Of a stretch of 64,000 nucleotides of DNA, positions 21,270 to 32,308 are shown one piece after another. Position 1 is the first letter of the stretch, and every line of letters starts with the position of its first letter. Source of the DNA: Diphasiastrum complanatum (lineage: Eukaryota; Streptophyta; Lycopodiopsida; Lycopodiales; Lycopodiaceae). The notes beneath the pieces were generated by a model. The model was not told the DNA's origin. It saw nothing but the letters and a program-made list of their open reading frames with translations, and did not search any database. The DNA lies in NCBI GenBank assembly GCA_029204225.1, contig CM055098.1, positions 5,137,246 through 5,201,245 on the forward strand, read 5' to 3'. Position numbers and translations under genes: made by a program.

Positions 21270-23431
21270 ACGACAAAAAAGCGAGACACGCCGCATAGTA
21301 ATGGTGTAACTGAAAGAAAAATGAAGACTATTATGGAGAGTGCATGCTCCATGATGAAGCAAATGGGCTTGACCGATTCACTATGGTCGGAAGCGTGCAA
21401 TGCGGCAACGTTCTTGCAAAACAAGAGCCCTACAGTTGCGGTTCCAAATGTGACTTTTGAAGAAGCATTCACAGGAATAAAGCCAAAAATCGACAAGTTT
21501 CTTGTCATTGGATTAAGGCCTATGTACATGTGCCAAAGGAGGAGCAAAAGAAACTTGATGCCAAAGCAATCAAGTGTATCTTCGTCGGTTATGACGAGAG
21601 GACAAAGGCATACATGTGTTTTGATCCTGTAATGAACAAGATTCACATTAGCAAAGATGTGATCTTTGATGAGACGCATAGGTATGAAGATGAAGACCAT
21701 GCAAACGGTGAGAGCATCAAAAGACTTCCCACAATTTTGGAAGAAGAGGATGAAGAAGACGCTCCACAAGATGATGCACATGAAGATGAGAGTCGACAGA
21801 GCGAGTATGAAAGGACACCACCTATTCAAGAGCCTAGGGAGAGGTACTTGCCAACACTCCTTGGGATACATACTCTCCACGTAGTGTATCACCTGAATTT
21901 AAGATACCAAAACGGTATGAGAAGATCATGAAGGACGCAAAGCTAAATCAATCAGGATCTAGCACACAAGGAGAAGTGAGAAGATCAACGTGGGAAAGGA
22001 AGTCTCCCAATCGTTATCATGTGAACTATGCCCTAATGAGTGACATTTTGAAGTGTCGAGAGCCATCAACCTTTGATGAGACAAAAGATCACAAAGAGTG
22101 GCAAAGGGCAATGGAAGAGGAGATGGAATCCATCCACAGGCATGATACATGGGAGTTGGTTGATCTACCACTTGGGAAGAAACCTATTGACAACAAATGG
22201 GTGTTTAGAACAAAGTTTCATGTGGATGGCACAATAGCAAAGCATAAGGCATGCCTAGTAGTGAAGGGTTATGAGCAAAATAAAGGAATTGACTATGAAG
22301 ATACATTTGCTCCAATGGCTAAGTGGACTATGCTACGCCTTATCATTGCCCTAGCATCTCATTTTGGGTGGAAGATCCATCAAATGGATGTGAAGTCCGC
22401 ATTTTTGAATGGTGACTTAGAGGAAGAAGTTTTGGTCCAACCACATGGCTTCATGGCAAAAGGACAAGAACAGAAGGTATGTAAACTACACAAAACACTT
22501 TATGGCCTTAAGCAAGCGTCACGCGCATGGTATGGACGCATTGACAATTACTTTATTTCTCATGGGTTTGTAAGAACAAATTCAAATCCAAATCTTTATG
22601 TTCTTATAAACGAAGATAGTATTGTCTTGATTGTACTTTACGTTGATGATATCATCATCATGGACAATGATGAGAAGCTCACTCGTTCTATCAAAGCCAA
22701 CTTATGCAAGCAGTTTGAGATGACAGATTTAGATCTTATGAACTACTGCTTGGGTGTCGAAGTATGGCAAACTGGCAGTGATATCAGGTTGTGTCAAAAC
22801 AAGTATGTGGGCGAGATATTGGAGAGATTTCACATGACAGAGTGCAAACCTTCCATCACTCATTGCGAAGCTGGTAAGAAATTATCGTATTGATGATAGT
22901 GCACATGTTGACGCTACTCTATTTTGTCAGCTAGTTGGGAGTTTGATATATCTTATGACTACACGTCCTAATATCTGCTATGCTGTAAGTTTGATTAGCC
23001 AATTCATGTCATCACCCACTATGGACCATTGGAAAGCTGCAAAAAGGATTTTGAGATATGTGAAAGGTACACCTAACCTTGGCCTAATCTACAAAAGACA
23101 AAGTGTTTTACCTAAGTTGCAGGGTTATGTTGACGCTAATTGGGCAGGAAGTATAGATGATAGAAAGTCAACAACAGGTTATGCCTTCAATTTTGGTAGC
23201 GATTGTTTTTCATGGTCTAGCAAGAAGCAAGATACAATTTATCTTTCTTCTACAGATACCGAACATATTGAGGTAAAATATCACTTTGTGCGTGAGAAGC
23301 TACAATCTGAAGATATAAGTATAGTACATTGTTCTACGTTGTTACAAGTTGCTGATATATTTATGAAAGCTTTAAGTAAAGAAAAGTTTGAGATTTTTAG
23401 AGCCAAACTTGGCTTAGATCTGGTTATGTAA
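21270..23431 (+). pseudogene. pol: Copia integrase C-term, RT and RNase H
   Basis: Begins in integrase at TPHSNGVTERKMKTIMES, which keeps the catalytic glutamate. Frameshifts fall near 21510 and 21870. RT (21928-22893) is nearly intact: WVFRTKFHVDGTIAKHKA, QMDVKSAFLNGDLEEEV, TLYGLKQASRAWYGR and LYVDDIIIMDN with YVDD retained. A further shift near 22890 leads to RNase H (GYVDANWAGSIDDRKSTTGY, WSSKKQDTIYLSST). RNase H has an internal deletion joining LSSTDT to HIEVKYHF, which removes the central acidic block. It ends KLGLDLVM-stop at 23431. Same lineage as the elements at 34960 and 62690. Confidence 0.85.
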
Positions 23432-23508
23432 AAAGCCTTACTTGTAATACTATCATGGAGCTATGTTCCATGAATAGAGTAAACTCTAAAATAAAGAGAG
23501 ACGTTGAT

Positions 23509-23760
23509 CATTGAGGGAGAGAGTTAAAATAGCAATGATTATAGTGCTTTCTTATTTCAATGGCACCACATGTGCTTAGTTCTAGAATTATCGGGCCGTC
23601 TTTCTTTTATGCGCCCTTTGAGTGCTTTTAAGCAACTCTATCTTTGTACTTACTGATAAGTTGAATATACAATTTGTGGAGAGCAATTCCGTTGTCTTGT
23701 CTTGTTGCACTTGATGGTGTGCTATGGTGATTGATCCGGTCGGGTGTTTCAACTGTTTTC
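23509..23760 (+). mobile_element. PPT and start of 3' LTR of Copia relic
   Basis: TTGAGGGAGAGAG (about 23510-23522) resembles the PPT of the 34960 element (AAGGGAGAGAG at 40699-40709). The LTR would start about 23523 with TTAAAATAGC. The right end is not resolved. Confidence 0.45.
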
Positions 23761-24277
23761 TTGACTTGCTTGTCAGGGTTGGTGGAGGATGCCATGTCGA
23801 TGAGTGAGATATGGTCAATGTTGGTGAAAAAAGAAGGGTTAACGGATGGAAAAAACGAAAAATGAAAAAAACAAGAAAATGATGGGGATCGGGCATCGAT
23901 ATGGTGTTATGGGAGGCTAGGAATGGAGGGTGCAAATTTTGGGAGCGTTTGGAGACAGTTGAAAATTCAGCTATAAATTCAGCAAGAGCTTCGCTAAGTA
24001 AAGTGACAAATGGCTCAAATTTTCTACTCATAGAGAGGGAAATTAGAGTGCATATTAGGAGAAGTACACTTTCCACAACTTGGTTCCATACCAAATTTTG
24101 CAAAGACCTTCATGATTTTCTAAGACCCCAGAGAAGTTGGCGAGAGTTAAGAAGCTGTTTGGCCTGCCATGTGAAGGTTCTGAATGTCATGCGAGGGACG
24201 GTGCCACTGTATTGTCATTTGTAGTATGGGGTTCGTCGATGGGAGCGCAACCTCTCCTTCACCTGCATAGCACACAA

Positions 24278-24860
<583 letters not shown>

Positions 24861-25050
24861 GCGCAGGATGCCAGTGCCCTCGCACTTATTACTCTACTTG
24901 TATAGTACTGTGGTGGGCCCAACTTGGCAAGCCTTGGCCAACAGTAGTTTTAGTGGCGCAGGATGCCAGTGCCCTCGCACTTATTACTCTACTTGTATAG
25001 TACCGTGGTGGGCCCACTTGGTAAGCCTTGGCCAACAGTAGTTTTAGTGG
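24861..25050 (+). repeat. Tandem duplication, 95-bp unit, two copies
   Basis: Copy 1 is 24861-24955 and copy 2 is 24956-25050, both opening GCGCAGGATGCCAGTGCCCT. The copies differ by one deleted A (gggcccaactt against gggcccactt) and two or three substitutions. It ends where a Gypsy integrase fragment begins. Confidence 0.9.
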
Positions 25051-25345
25051 CGAGACCCACTAGGCGCCCAACAAGCCTAAACAGACGCTCTACAAATATC
25101 TGAGCTAAATCAGAAGCCTTCGCGGTGGTCTTTACCGAAATAAACGTAGCCAATTTGGTAAGACGGTCGACCACAACCCAAATTGCATCATGTTGTTTAT
25201 TTGTCCGCGGTAACCCAACCACGAAATCCATAGAAATACTATCCCATCTTTTATCAGGAATAACCAATGGATGTAACAAACCGCCAGCCTTATGGCGTTC
25301 AGCTTTATTCAACTGGCATTGGTCACACTTGACCACATAAGATTC
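25051..25345 (-). pseudogene. pol: Ty3/Gypsy integrase fragment 1
   Basis: The minus strand reads CDQCQLNKAERHKAGGLLHP, the second half of the HHCC zinc domain and linker. The catalytic-core start WDSISMDFVVGLPRTNKQHD and WVVVDRLTKLATF follow, holding the first aspartate (MDFV) and leading to the second (not reached). The fragment stops at FVERLFRL. It is nearly identical to 26895-27068, so one of the two arose by duplication or rearrangement. Confidence 0.85.
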
Positions 25346-25349
25346 TACA

Positions 25350-26120
25350 AAGAGCTCCAGTTTTGAGGATAGCGGATCCAGATTTGTTGTTCGTCATTAA
25401 CACTGAGGCGAGTGATATGGCTTTTGGAGCTGTTCTCTTACAGGAGGGTCAGCCCATTGCCTTTGAGAGTAAGAAATTAACCGATGCACTAGTCAAGTAC
25501 ACACTCAGGAAAAAGAGCTTTTTTTCGTGATCCATGCTTTGAAATCATGGAGGCATTACCTATACGGTAATAAATTTGTAGTTAATACGGATCATCAACC
25601 TTTAAAGTATTTCTCTAATCAGAATGATTTGCGAGGTCGTAAGGCCAGATGGGTAGAACTTATGCAAAAATTTGACTTTGAAGTGCGGTATATCAAGGGC
25701 TCATTTAATCAGGTGGCTGATGCACTTAGTCGAATTGGTGAAGTGAACGAACTTTCCTTCATTGAGATCAGTACAAGCTTTTATCTCTCCCCGAGAGGTC
25801 TTTATGAGAAAGACCCACATTTTGGACCAACCTGGAATAGGGTTCTAGCAGTTTCATCAAGCGGGACTGATAATCATGGTGATCAGTCTGGGGGGGGAGG
25901 ATATAAAGGGTACTGATGACTTCTCTATCCGAAATGGACATTTGTTTAGAAAAGGGAAGGTTTGGGTGCCTGATGTGGATGTTGTTAAGAATAAAATTCT
26001 TTATGAATGTCATGACTCACCATGCGCAGGACATCCCGACATACATTGTACATTGGATTTGGTATGAAGAGATTTTTATTGGCCAAAACTCAAGCCCTTT
26101 GTAGAATGCCAAATGCTCGA
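25350..26120 (+). pseudogene. pol: Ty3/Gypsy RNase H and integrase zinc domain
   Basis: The plus strand gives FVINTEASDMAFGAVLLQEG (RNase H start; the usual TDAS aspartate is glutamate), IAFESKKLT and VIHALKSWRHYLYG. NTDHQPLKYFSNQ, RWVELMQKFDFEVRYIKGS and NQVADALSRI complete an almost full RNase H. After an acidic spacer come KILYECHDSPCAGHPDIHCT and a stop before RDFYWPKLKPFVEEC-like sequence, the first half of the integrase zinc finger. It is oriented opposite to the integrase pieces on both sides, so the pol has been scrambled by inversion. One frameshift occurs near 25505. Confidence 0.85.
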
Positions 26121-26164
26121 TAACTATATGATTTTTCAATTGTTTAGTTCTTGTATCCAAGATC

Positions 26165-27068
26165 TTTTAAGATTCAAGATGAGATACACCCGATGATTCA
26201 TCCAACAAGTCCAACTGATCTCCAGATCCAAGATGCTCTCCTTCATGCAGACTCTTTTTGAGACGACTTACGTGAAATATGGGATGCATTTGCGATCCAT
26301 TCGGGAGTTCCAATTGGTAAGCTAAGGATCCGATCTTTTTCAAGATCTTACACGGTTCTCTATATCTAGGGGACAACTTATAATGCTTGCCAGTACACAT
26401 TACACTTGAATCCTTCAGGATTCTCAAATATATCCAATCTCCCACTTGGAAGTCTCTCGCTAATCTTTTCAGATTTGTATAATGTTTGTCCCTATCCTGG
26501 GCACTCTAGACATTTTCACGTGCAATCTGTAGCATTTCCTGCATAGTAGGAAATCCGCTACTTTCTGAAATTCGATTGTCTGAGTCTCAACTGCAATGGG
26601 TGATCTAGGCTCAAAATCGTACATAACCATAAACGAGCTATAACCGATACCCGAATGCTTACTATTATTATAGGAAAACTCGATCAATGGAAGGTACTTT
26701 TCCCAATCAGATTGCCATCTAGAAACATATGCCCGAATCATTTGTTCCATCGTCTGATTTGTTCTTCTGTCTGTCCATCCGTCTCAGGATGATCAGAAGA
26801 ACCCAAGTTTAGTGTCGTTTCTAGTTTAGTAAACACGGCCGACCGAAAGTGACTGATGAACTTCAGATCGTGATCGCTCACAATATCACTTGGTAATCCG
26901 TAAAGCCTAAACAGACGCTCTACAAATATCGGAGCTAAATCAGAAGCCTTCACGGTGGTCTTTACCAGAATAAACGTAGCCAATTTGGTAAGACGGTCGA
27001 CTACAACCCAAATTGCATCATGTTGTTTATTCGTCCGCGGTAACCCAACCACGAAATCCATGGAAATA
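26165..27068 (-). pseudogene. pol: Ty3/Gypsy integrase fragment 2 (core to C-terminus)
   Basis: From high to low coordinates the minus strand reads MDFVVGLPRTNKQHDAIWVV, LPSDIVSDHDLKFISHFRSA (second core aspartate) and LNLGSSDHPETDGQTEEQIR (catalytic glutamate block, HPqtDGQTE). Then come MEQMIRAYVSRWQSDWEKYL, LIEFSYNNSKHSGIG and, near the end, HYKLSPRYREPCKILKKIGS, YQLELPNGSQMHPIFHVSRL. The last is the GPY/F-like C-terminal domain. At least two frame changes (about 26740 and 26455). No chromodomain is evident. Confidence 0.85.
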
Positions 27069-27675
27069 CTCTTCTGTATCCACTCCCCCCATCTCCATCA
27101 ACCCACAAGATTCTTAGTTGTCTCCCGGGACCCTCAACTTCATGAATGTCATCAACTTCTCACCTCCCACCTCTCCCTCCATCCTGGACACTACTCTCCA
27201 ATTTCCCATGCCCAACATTATCCCTTCGGACAAAATGCCCAAAATTTTTTAGATTATTTGATTGAGACTATTGCATCCTACATACTAGATAACTATCTTT
27301 ATTAAACATAAAATCTCCTATATAAGAAAATAAGTGTCTATTTTTTGAAGTCAATATTGTTAACATTTTAGAGAAATCAACTTTTGAAAAAAAAACGACA
27401 GTTCCATTTCTCATACTATGCCAACTTCTAATAGCATCTGTGAAAGACGAAACACGACACTCTTACATAAAATCTAAGTCAACTTTTGCTCTTTATATTC
27501 TACATTATTTTAAACTAAATTTGTTCTTTCAATCATCAAAAAATAAAATAGATTCATATTTTTTTATCCAAGAGACAACATTGTGAACGTTTGCACCTTT
27601 CCTATGTTTGAGATACAATTGAAAGTGTAAAGGAGAACTTTTCTAAATTTCATTTTGAAGACATAAACGGTTCAA
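27069..27675. other. No supported gene
   Basis: Homology to the Gypsy integrase ends sharply at about 27069. Beyond it is C-rich, then AT-rich sequence with no domain. Confidence 0.3.
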
Positions 27676-27965
27676 GTGTGGGGGACAATGCTAGGTCCAT
27701 GTCCGATTATAATGACTTGGAATAATCCTTGACATGGGTATTTAGGCCCTCCAATGTCAAGATTATTGATTATGCCTCGGAATCCCACTAAGCTATAAAA
27801 TCAATAACCTTGTTAGGACCTAGGCACTCCTATAGTAACATGTGGAGTTGCACATGGCATGGCATCCAAAGGGACTATGAATTTGATTTAGAGTGAGACT
27901 AGATTGCATGGGAGTTGCATGTCGTCATGCATCATGCACATAATATCGTAGACTATATCTACATT
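27676..27965 (+). repeat. Dispersed LTR-like relic, copy 3
   Basis: A PPT-like GTGTGGGGGA is followed by 'caatgctaggtccatgtcc', then blocks shared with the copies at 6086 and 12785 ('ggaataatcc', 'ggccctccaatgtc', 'attattgattatgcc', 'acatgtggag'). Confidence 0.45.
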
Positions 27966-29096
27966 TAGAAACAAATTCAAGGGTTTAGCGACTATAGAAG
28001 CTACTTTCACCATTTTATTGTTTTGTTCATAGTATTGGCTCTTTAGCATGCTTGCATGAAAAGGAAGTAACTACCCTACCTACATAGCCTAATGTCCTCT
28101 CATTGGAACAAGTAATACCAAAAGAGTGAGAAGTAAAGAGCCATATGCCATAATTTTGCACCTTTCCTATGTGAAGCTAGAGGCTTTTTTTTGAATCAAA
28201 AGGAATGAATTATTTATCTTTTTGGAGAATCAATGTGTACTTTATGGATTTTATTTATTTTATTATATCAAATACTAGAAAAAGTTGGACTCTCTGTACT
28301 GGAGATTTTTCTCATGTTTTGTTTTTTTATGTACTACATTTTGTTATACGTGGTATGAATATGCTATGAATCTGAGATGCATATTGTAAATTGTAATTGG
28401 CCCTCTTTTCTGTAAGGAATCAGTTGTTCTCAACTCTGTTCCTTTTTAGCCTTCAACTGGCTTCCAATTTTATTTTTTTTTCATTTGCAATGGAAAATTA
28501 AGTTGTTTCCAATTTCAAACAAATAATTTTGTGCTGTTTGCGAGTACATATTAATGGACTTTGCTGATTGTTTTGCAGGAAATGGGCAGTCAAGGGTATA
28601 GTATGTTGATGATAGTACTGGGCTGTCGATCGCCTTCCTCCGTGTGCCGAACCTGGCAGTATGGCCTGGCTTGGCCCCAAGCTCATTCCATAATTGTTAA
28701 TGTCTACTGATTATCATCAAGACAAAATATTTTTATAAGCTATCCATTCTGCATGCAGAATGGACAACAATCACTAAAATAAATACAGACTAAGTCTATT
28801 CTGCATGCAATGCAGAGAGGGCAGCCTATACATAGACCTGTCTCTCAAATTGTATAAGGGTTTTCATATCATTTGTGACTGATAAAAGGGAATAGATAGA
28901 CAAACTTTATGCGGTGCCTATTCATAATCAGTTTTAAAGCATTGCTTTTTTGTTCGTTCTACAATCAAGAGTGCACTATATCCATCAGTCTGCAAGAATC
29001 ACATATAGTGTATGATTCTCCTGTACTATGCCAGTGCTGTCAGACAAAACGAATACGTCTGGAGTAGGTTTTGCCACTCCTGCAGACGAATTCTTT
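27966..29096. other. Intergenic region downstream of CCR-like gene
   Basis: No clear gene. TTTTGCAG at about 28573-28580, followed by about 90 bp of unusually GC-rich sequence (to 28680), could be a plus-strand 3' splice site and exon, but no partner is visible. The 3' UTR of the minus-strand gene should lie at the right end. Confidence 0.3.
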
Positions 29097-30858
29097 TCAC
29101 ATCAGGAACCCTTTTTCTTGTAGACTGATCACAGTATCTTCCAAACACCGCTTAAAAGGCATGAAGTTGAAGCCCAAATCCTTGAGTTTCTGGCTGGAGA
29201 CTATAAAGGGCTGAGCTCTTGGCATGATCTCATCAGAACACCTGCTTCGCACCAGGGATGAGAGATTAAATTTTTAACTCCATCTTGCAAATGAACTACC
29301 AAAGTAACCACGGGAAAATGAAACAGTTTAATAGTTCATGAACATTGATATAGAGTCTTACTTTCTGGGCATGGGGTACTGTGGAAACATATCACCAAGG
29401 AGATCCACAAGTTCACCTCTATGCAGCACACGATCTGCACAGAGATATCTACCAGATGCCGATGGGGTTTCATACAGCAAAATCAGAGCTTTGGCCAAAT
29501 CTCTTACATCTACATAGGCCTGGCAACGATTGACATACGTCTTGGCTGAGCCTGCCAAACAAATGTGTTCAAACGATTCAAGGAAAACGCAGAATGTAGT
29601 TCAACTTTCTTGTAGTAAATCATTTGTCGTTTCATAAAATGCTCCAGCTTGTAAAAGACAGAAGAAGCTCAACGACATTACCTGTCAAATATTTGAGAAT
29701 GTGGGTGGTGCTGGCATTCATGGTGGATTGTAGTAAAGGTCCTAACACCACCGATGGGTTCACCACCACCATGTTCAATCTGTTCTGCTTGGCGTACTGC
29801 CAAGCTGCCCTCTCTGCTAACGTTTTGGCGAGACAGTATCCATTCTGCAGCACCACCATCAGATATATTAACCCTTGCTGATAGTTGATGTACTTTTCCT
29901 GTAAGAGCTGATGAGAATTTCCATGCCTGCCACGTAGAGTTGCTCCCAGGAAAGCATAGGAAAATACTAGCCCAGTTTCCAATGTAGTCAAGAGATTAAT
30001 GTTCCACAAGATTAACGGCCTATTCGAAATACTTGAAAGATATGTTGGGTGCATGAGGATTTGATGTACCTGGGTAGCTTGGAGATAGTCAATGTCACTC
30101 CAGCAATCTTCATTCACAACTTCGTGTAGGGGTCTGCTGGGATCCATGTAGACTGCACCTATTGATGATGTTACCACCACTCGTGTAACTCTGCTTTCAG
30201 AGCAAGCTTTCAATACGTTTATGGTACCGGATATGGCAGCTTCCTGTAGGATCAGAACTTTCCTTATGTCTACTTGAGTAGCAAGAGAGAAATTTTGTTC
30301 ATGTCTAAGCTGAAAAGCATGCAAGTAGAATTTACTTTCTGGAATTCCAAGTCATAATTGAGAGAGAGAGAGAGAGAGACCTGAATGAGGCCGAAATTCT
30401 CGATGACAGGGCATGCCGTGTGAAACACACCGTCACATCCTTTGATGGCATTGTTTATGCTTTCGTAGTCGGTTATGTCTGCTCTTAAAAGCACCAACCG
30501 ATCATCCGCACCTGCAAAGCTCCTTAGATGTGCATTCTTTTCGTCATCTGCAAAAAATGCAAGTGTCAATTCTGCTATTCGCAGACCTTCTCTTCCTTGG
30601 GTGGTTCATGAAATGATGGTTCTAGATCTGTAACAGTACATAAGATAATTTTATCAAAGACTACAGATTCACGTTCGGATATCTGTGTTGCGCAATTAAA
30701 CCTCTGTAACCACTGAAAGCTGATAGGAAGAAGCTGTACCAGGATTTCTTACGGTGCCACGAACAGTATCCACGTTCCAGTAGAAGCTTTACAAGCCAAG
30801 ATGCTATGAAGCCTCCAGCGCCTGTCACACATACAGTTTCAATAGTTTGAACTGTCAT
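29097..30858 (-). pseudogene. Cinnamoyl-CoA-reductase-like gene, exon-1 frameshift
   Basis: An extended short-chain dehydrogenase of the CCR/DFR family, which reduces acyl-CoA thioesters or related carbonyls with NADPH in phenylpropanoid-type metabolism. Six exons with GT-AG introns: 30740-30858, 30381-30547, 30070-30243, 29682-29844, 29362-29551, 29097-29241. Visible motifs are the nucleotide-binding [34 protein letters not shown] (catalytic Ser), NGYCLAKTLAE (catalytic Tyr and Lys; bona fide CCR has NWYCYGK, so this is CCR-like), [19 protein letters not shown] and a C-terminal FKRCLEDTV. Exon 1 lacks two bases after the GGATAC codons. Adding two makes the coding length 960 nt (319 codons plus stop), and all intron phases then agree. 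As written, exon 1 runs out of frame, so it is a pseudogene or an assembly error. Confidence 0.85.
30360..30380 (-). repeat. (CT)n at intron 2 donor of CCR-like gene
   Basis: Intron 2 begins GTCTCTCTCTCTCTC, so a dinucleotide repeat abuts the splice site. Confidence 0.85.
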
Positions 30859-31542
30859 CTTCGATTCTTCTCTGTGGGAAGAGCAATGCTAGTCCTTTGC
30901 CTTATTTCTGCAATTTGGCTCCTTCAATCTAACAGTATCAATCACCTGCGCATATTGTAGATATGGCGTTGCAGTGAGATTAACCGTATTACTGGATGAA
31001 AGGGTGAACAAGAGCTGCAATGAGATTCACTCTAGTGAGTTATACATTGGCATTTTCAAAATACCAATATCTTGAAAAAGCACTGCCATACTCTTGCATT
31101 ACTGAACAAAAGCATTAAGGTTAATTTAGAGTTCCTAGATACTTGACATGATCAAATTTTGCTTTGCGTGAATGGTCTTCATAGCAGCTTCTAGCAGACA
31201 TGCATCCTTGCAGTTTTCTATACCGTAACAACCTAGTTGAGAGCCGAGCTCTTGATAATTTTGAAAGACCATCTAGCAGCATAATTGCACTGGATATTTA
31301 ACTACTGAATATATACAACAAGATCAAGAATGCAAATTCAAAAGAGGGTATAGTTGCAATTTACAAGAGGTCCAGCTGCAGAAAATATCCAGTGCTATCC
31401 AAGGACTTGGAAGTTTTGGTTTGTTGTAACTTGTAACACAAACCCGCCTTCAGTACAGTGCCGATTCAGAATCAGGTTCCTGGTTACAGTTGCTAGGGAT
31501 AGCTGTGACACATCTGAGAAATGAATGTGAGACACTGAGAAA

Positions 31543-31552
31543 ATTTATATAG
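31543..31552 (-). promoter_or_regulatory. Candidate TATA box for CCR-like gene
   Basis: The minus strand reads TATATAAATT about 690 bp before the ATG. It would require a 5' UTR intron; a possible acceptor (CTTCCCACAG) sits about 20 bp before the ATG. Weak, based on position only. Confidence 0.25.
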
Positions 31553-31696
31553 GATTGATACCGAATGTTGTGAATCAGGCAAGCTGTCAGTATGATCAGA
31601 GACGTCTCACGTTTAACTTACTTTATATATGGTGAAACGAGCAGCCTATACACCTATATGTCGCAAAGAACATTGACAGAAATTACTAGTTGAAAC

Positions 31697-31838
31697 CTTA
31701 GAGGCTGGAGCTGCTATATGTGTAATGAATCAATGTGAAGCTGGTGGGAACCACAAAAGTTGAAGAAATATATATATAGAATGTAGATGAAACACATGTG
31801 AATTTAGTGAACTTGCATTCTCATGCAGCCCAGGTAGA
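31697..31838 (-). repeat. CCR-upstream block, copy at 60751
   Basis: The reverse complement of 60751-60895 matches this block closely ('atatgtgtaatgaatcaatg', 'gaagctggtgggaaccac', 'aaaagttgaag', 'cacatgtgaatttagtg'). It lies 840-980 bp upstream of the minus-strand CCR-like start codon. Confidence 0.85.
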
Positions 31839-31857
31839 ATATTGAGGCAATAAGAGT

Positions 31858-31860
<3 letters not shown>

Positions 31861-31901
<41 letters not shown>
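31861..31901 (+). repeat. (GA)n microsatellite
   Basis: Uninterrupted GA over 41 bp. Confidence 0.98.
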
Positions 31902-31905
<4 letters not shown>

Positions 31906-32236
31906 GCCTTCCCCAATAGATTATTGACTCTTGACATTTGAGCCTGGGATATTTTCATGGCTTAAAATTACTTTTTTCTCTTTTTCAAAGAAAAGAGATC
32001 TGCCTCCTCGTGCCAAATCCATGCACTTTTTTTTTAAATGCAGCTTCGAGGCATCCTAAGGTGCATGTCAAAAATTTTACCTTTTTTTGCATACACCTTA
32101 GATTTAGAATAAGGCTGTTTTCACACACAAGAGGGAGCAATAGTGACTATGAGTCACACTTAACAACCTCCAAATTTTTTCATAGTGTAATTTGAGGAAT
32201 CCTTAAATGGCACAATATGACATTATTTCAGAAATT

Positions 32237-32308
32237 CCAATAAGTAGATACCCACTCTTCAAAAATTAGCTTGGTGGGCCTTTGTTTTCTCTCCTCACTT
32301 AAAATTTA
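32237..32308 (+). repeat. 72-bp repeat, inverted partner at 45651
   Basis: 'ccaataagtagatacccact' to 'ctcctcacttaaaattta' matches the reverse complement of 45651-45722 with only a few differences. Confidence 0.85.

Noticed and set aside
23588-24103. 171-codon minus-strand frame
   Set aside because: No domain; low-complexity Ser/Leu/Pro content; overlaps probable LTR sequence.
27069-27305. Continuation of the Gypsy integrase past 27069
   Set aside because: Homology to the 25230 copy stops sharply and the sequence turns C-rich without pol motifs.
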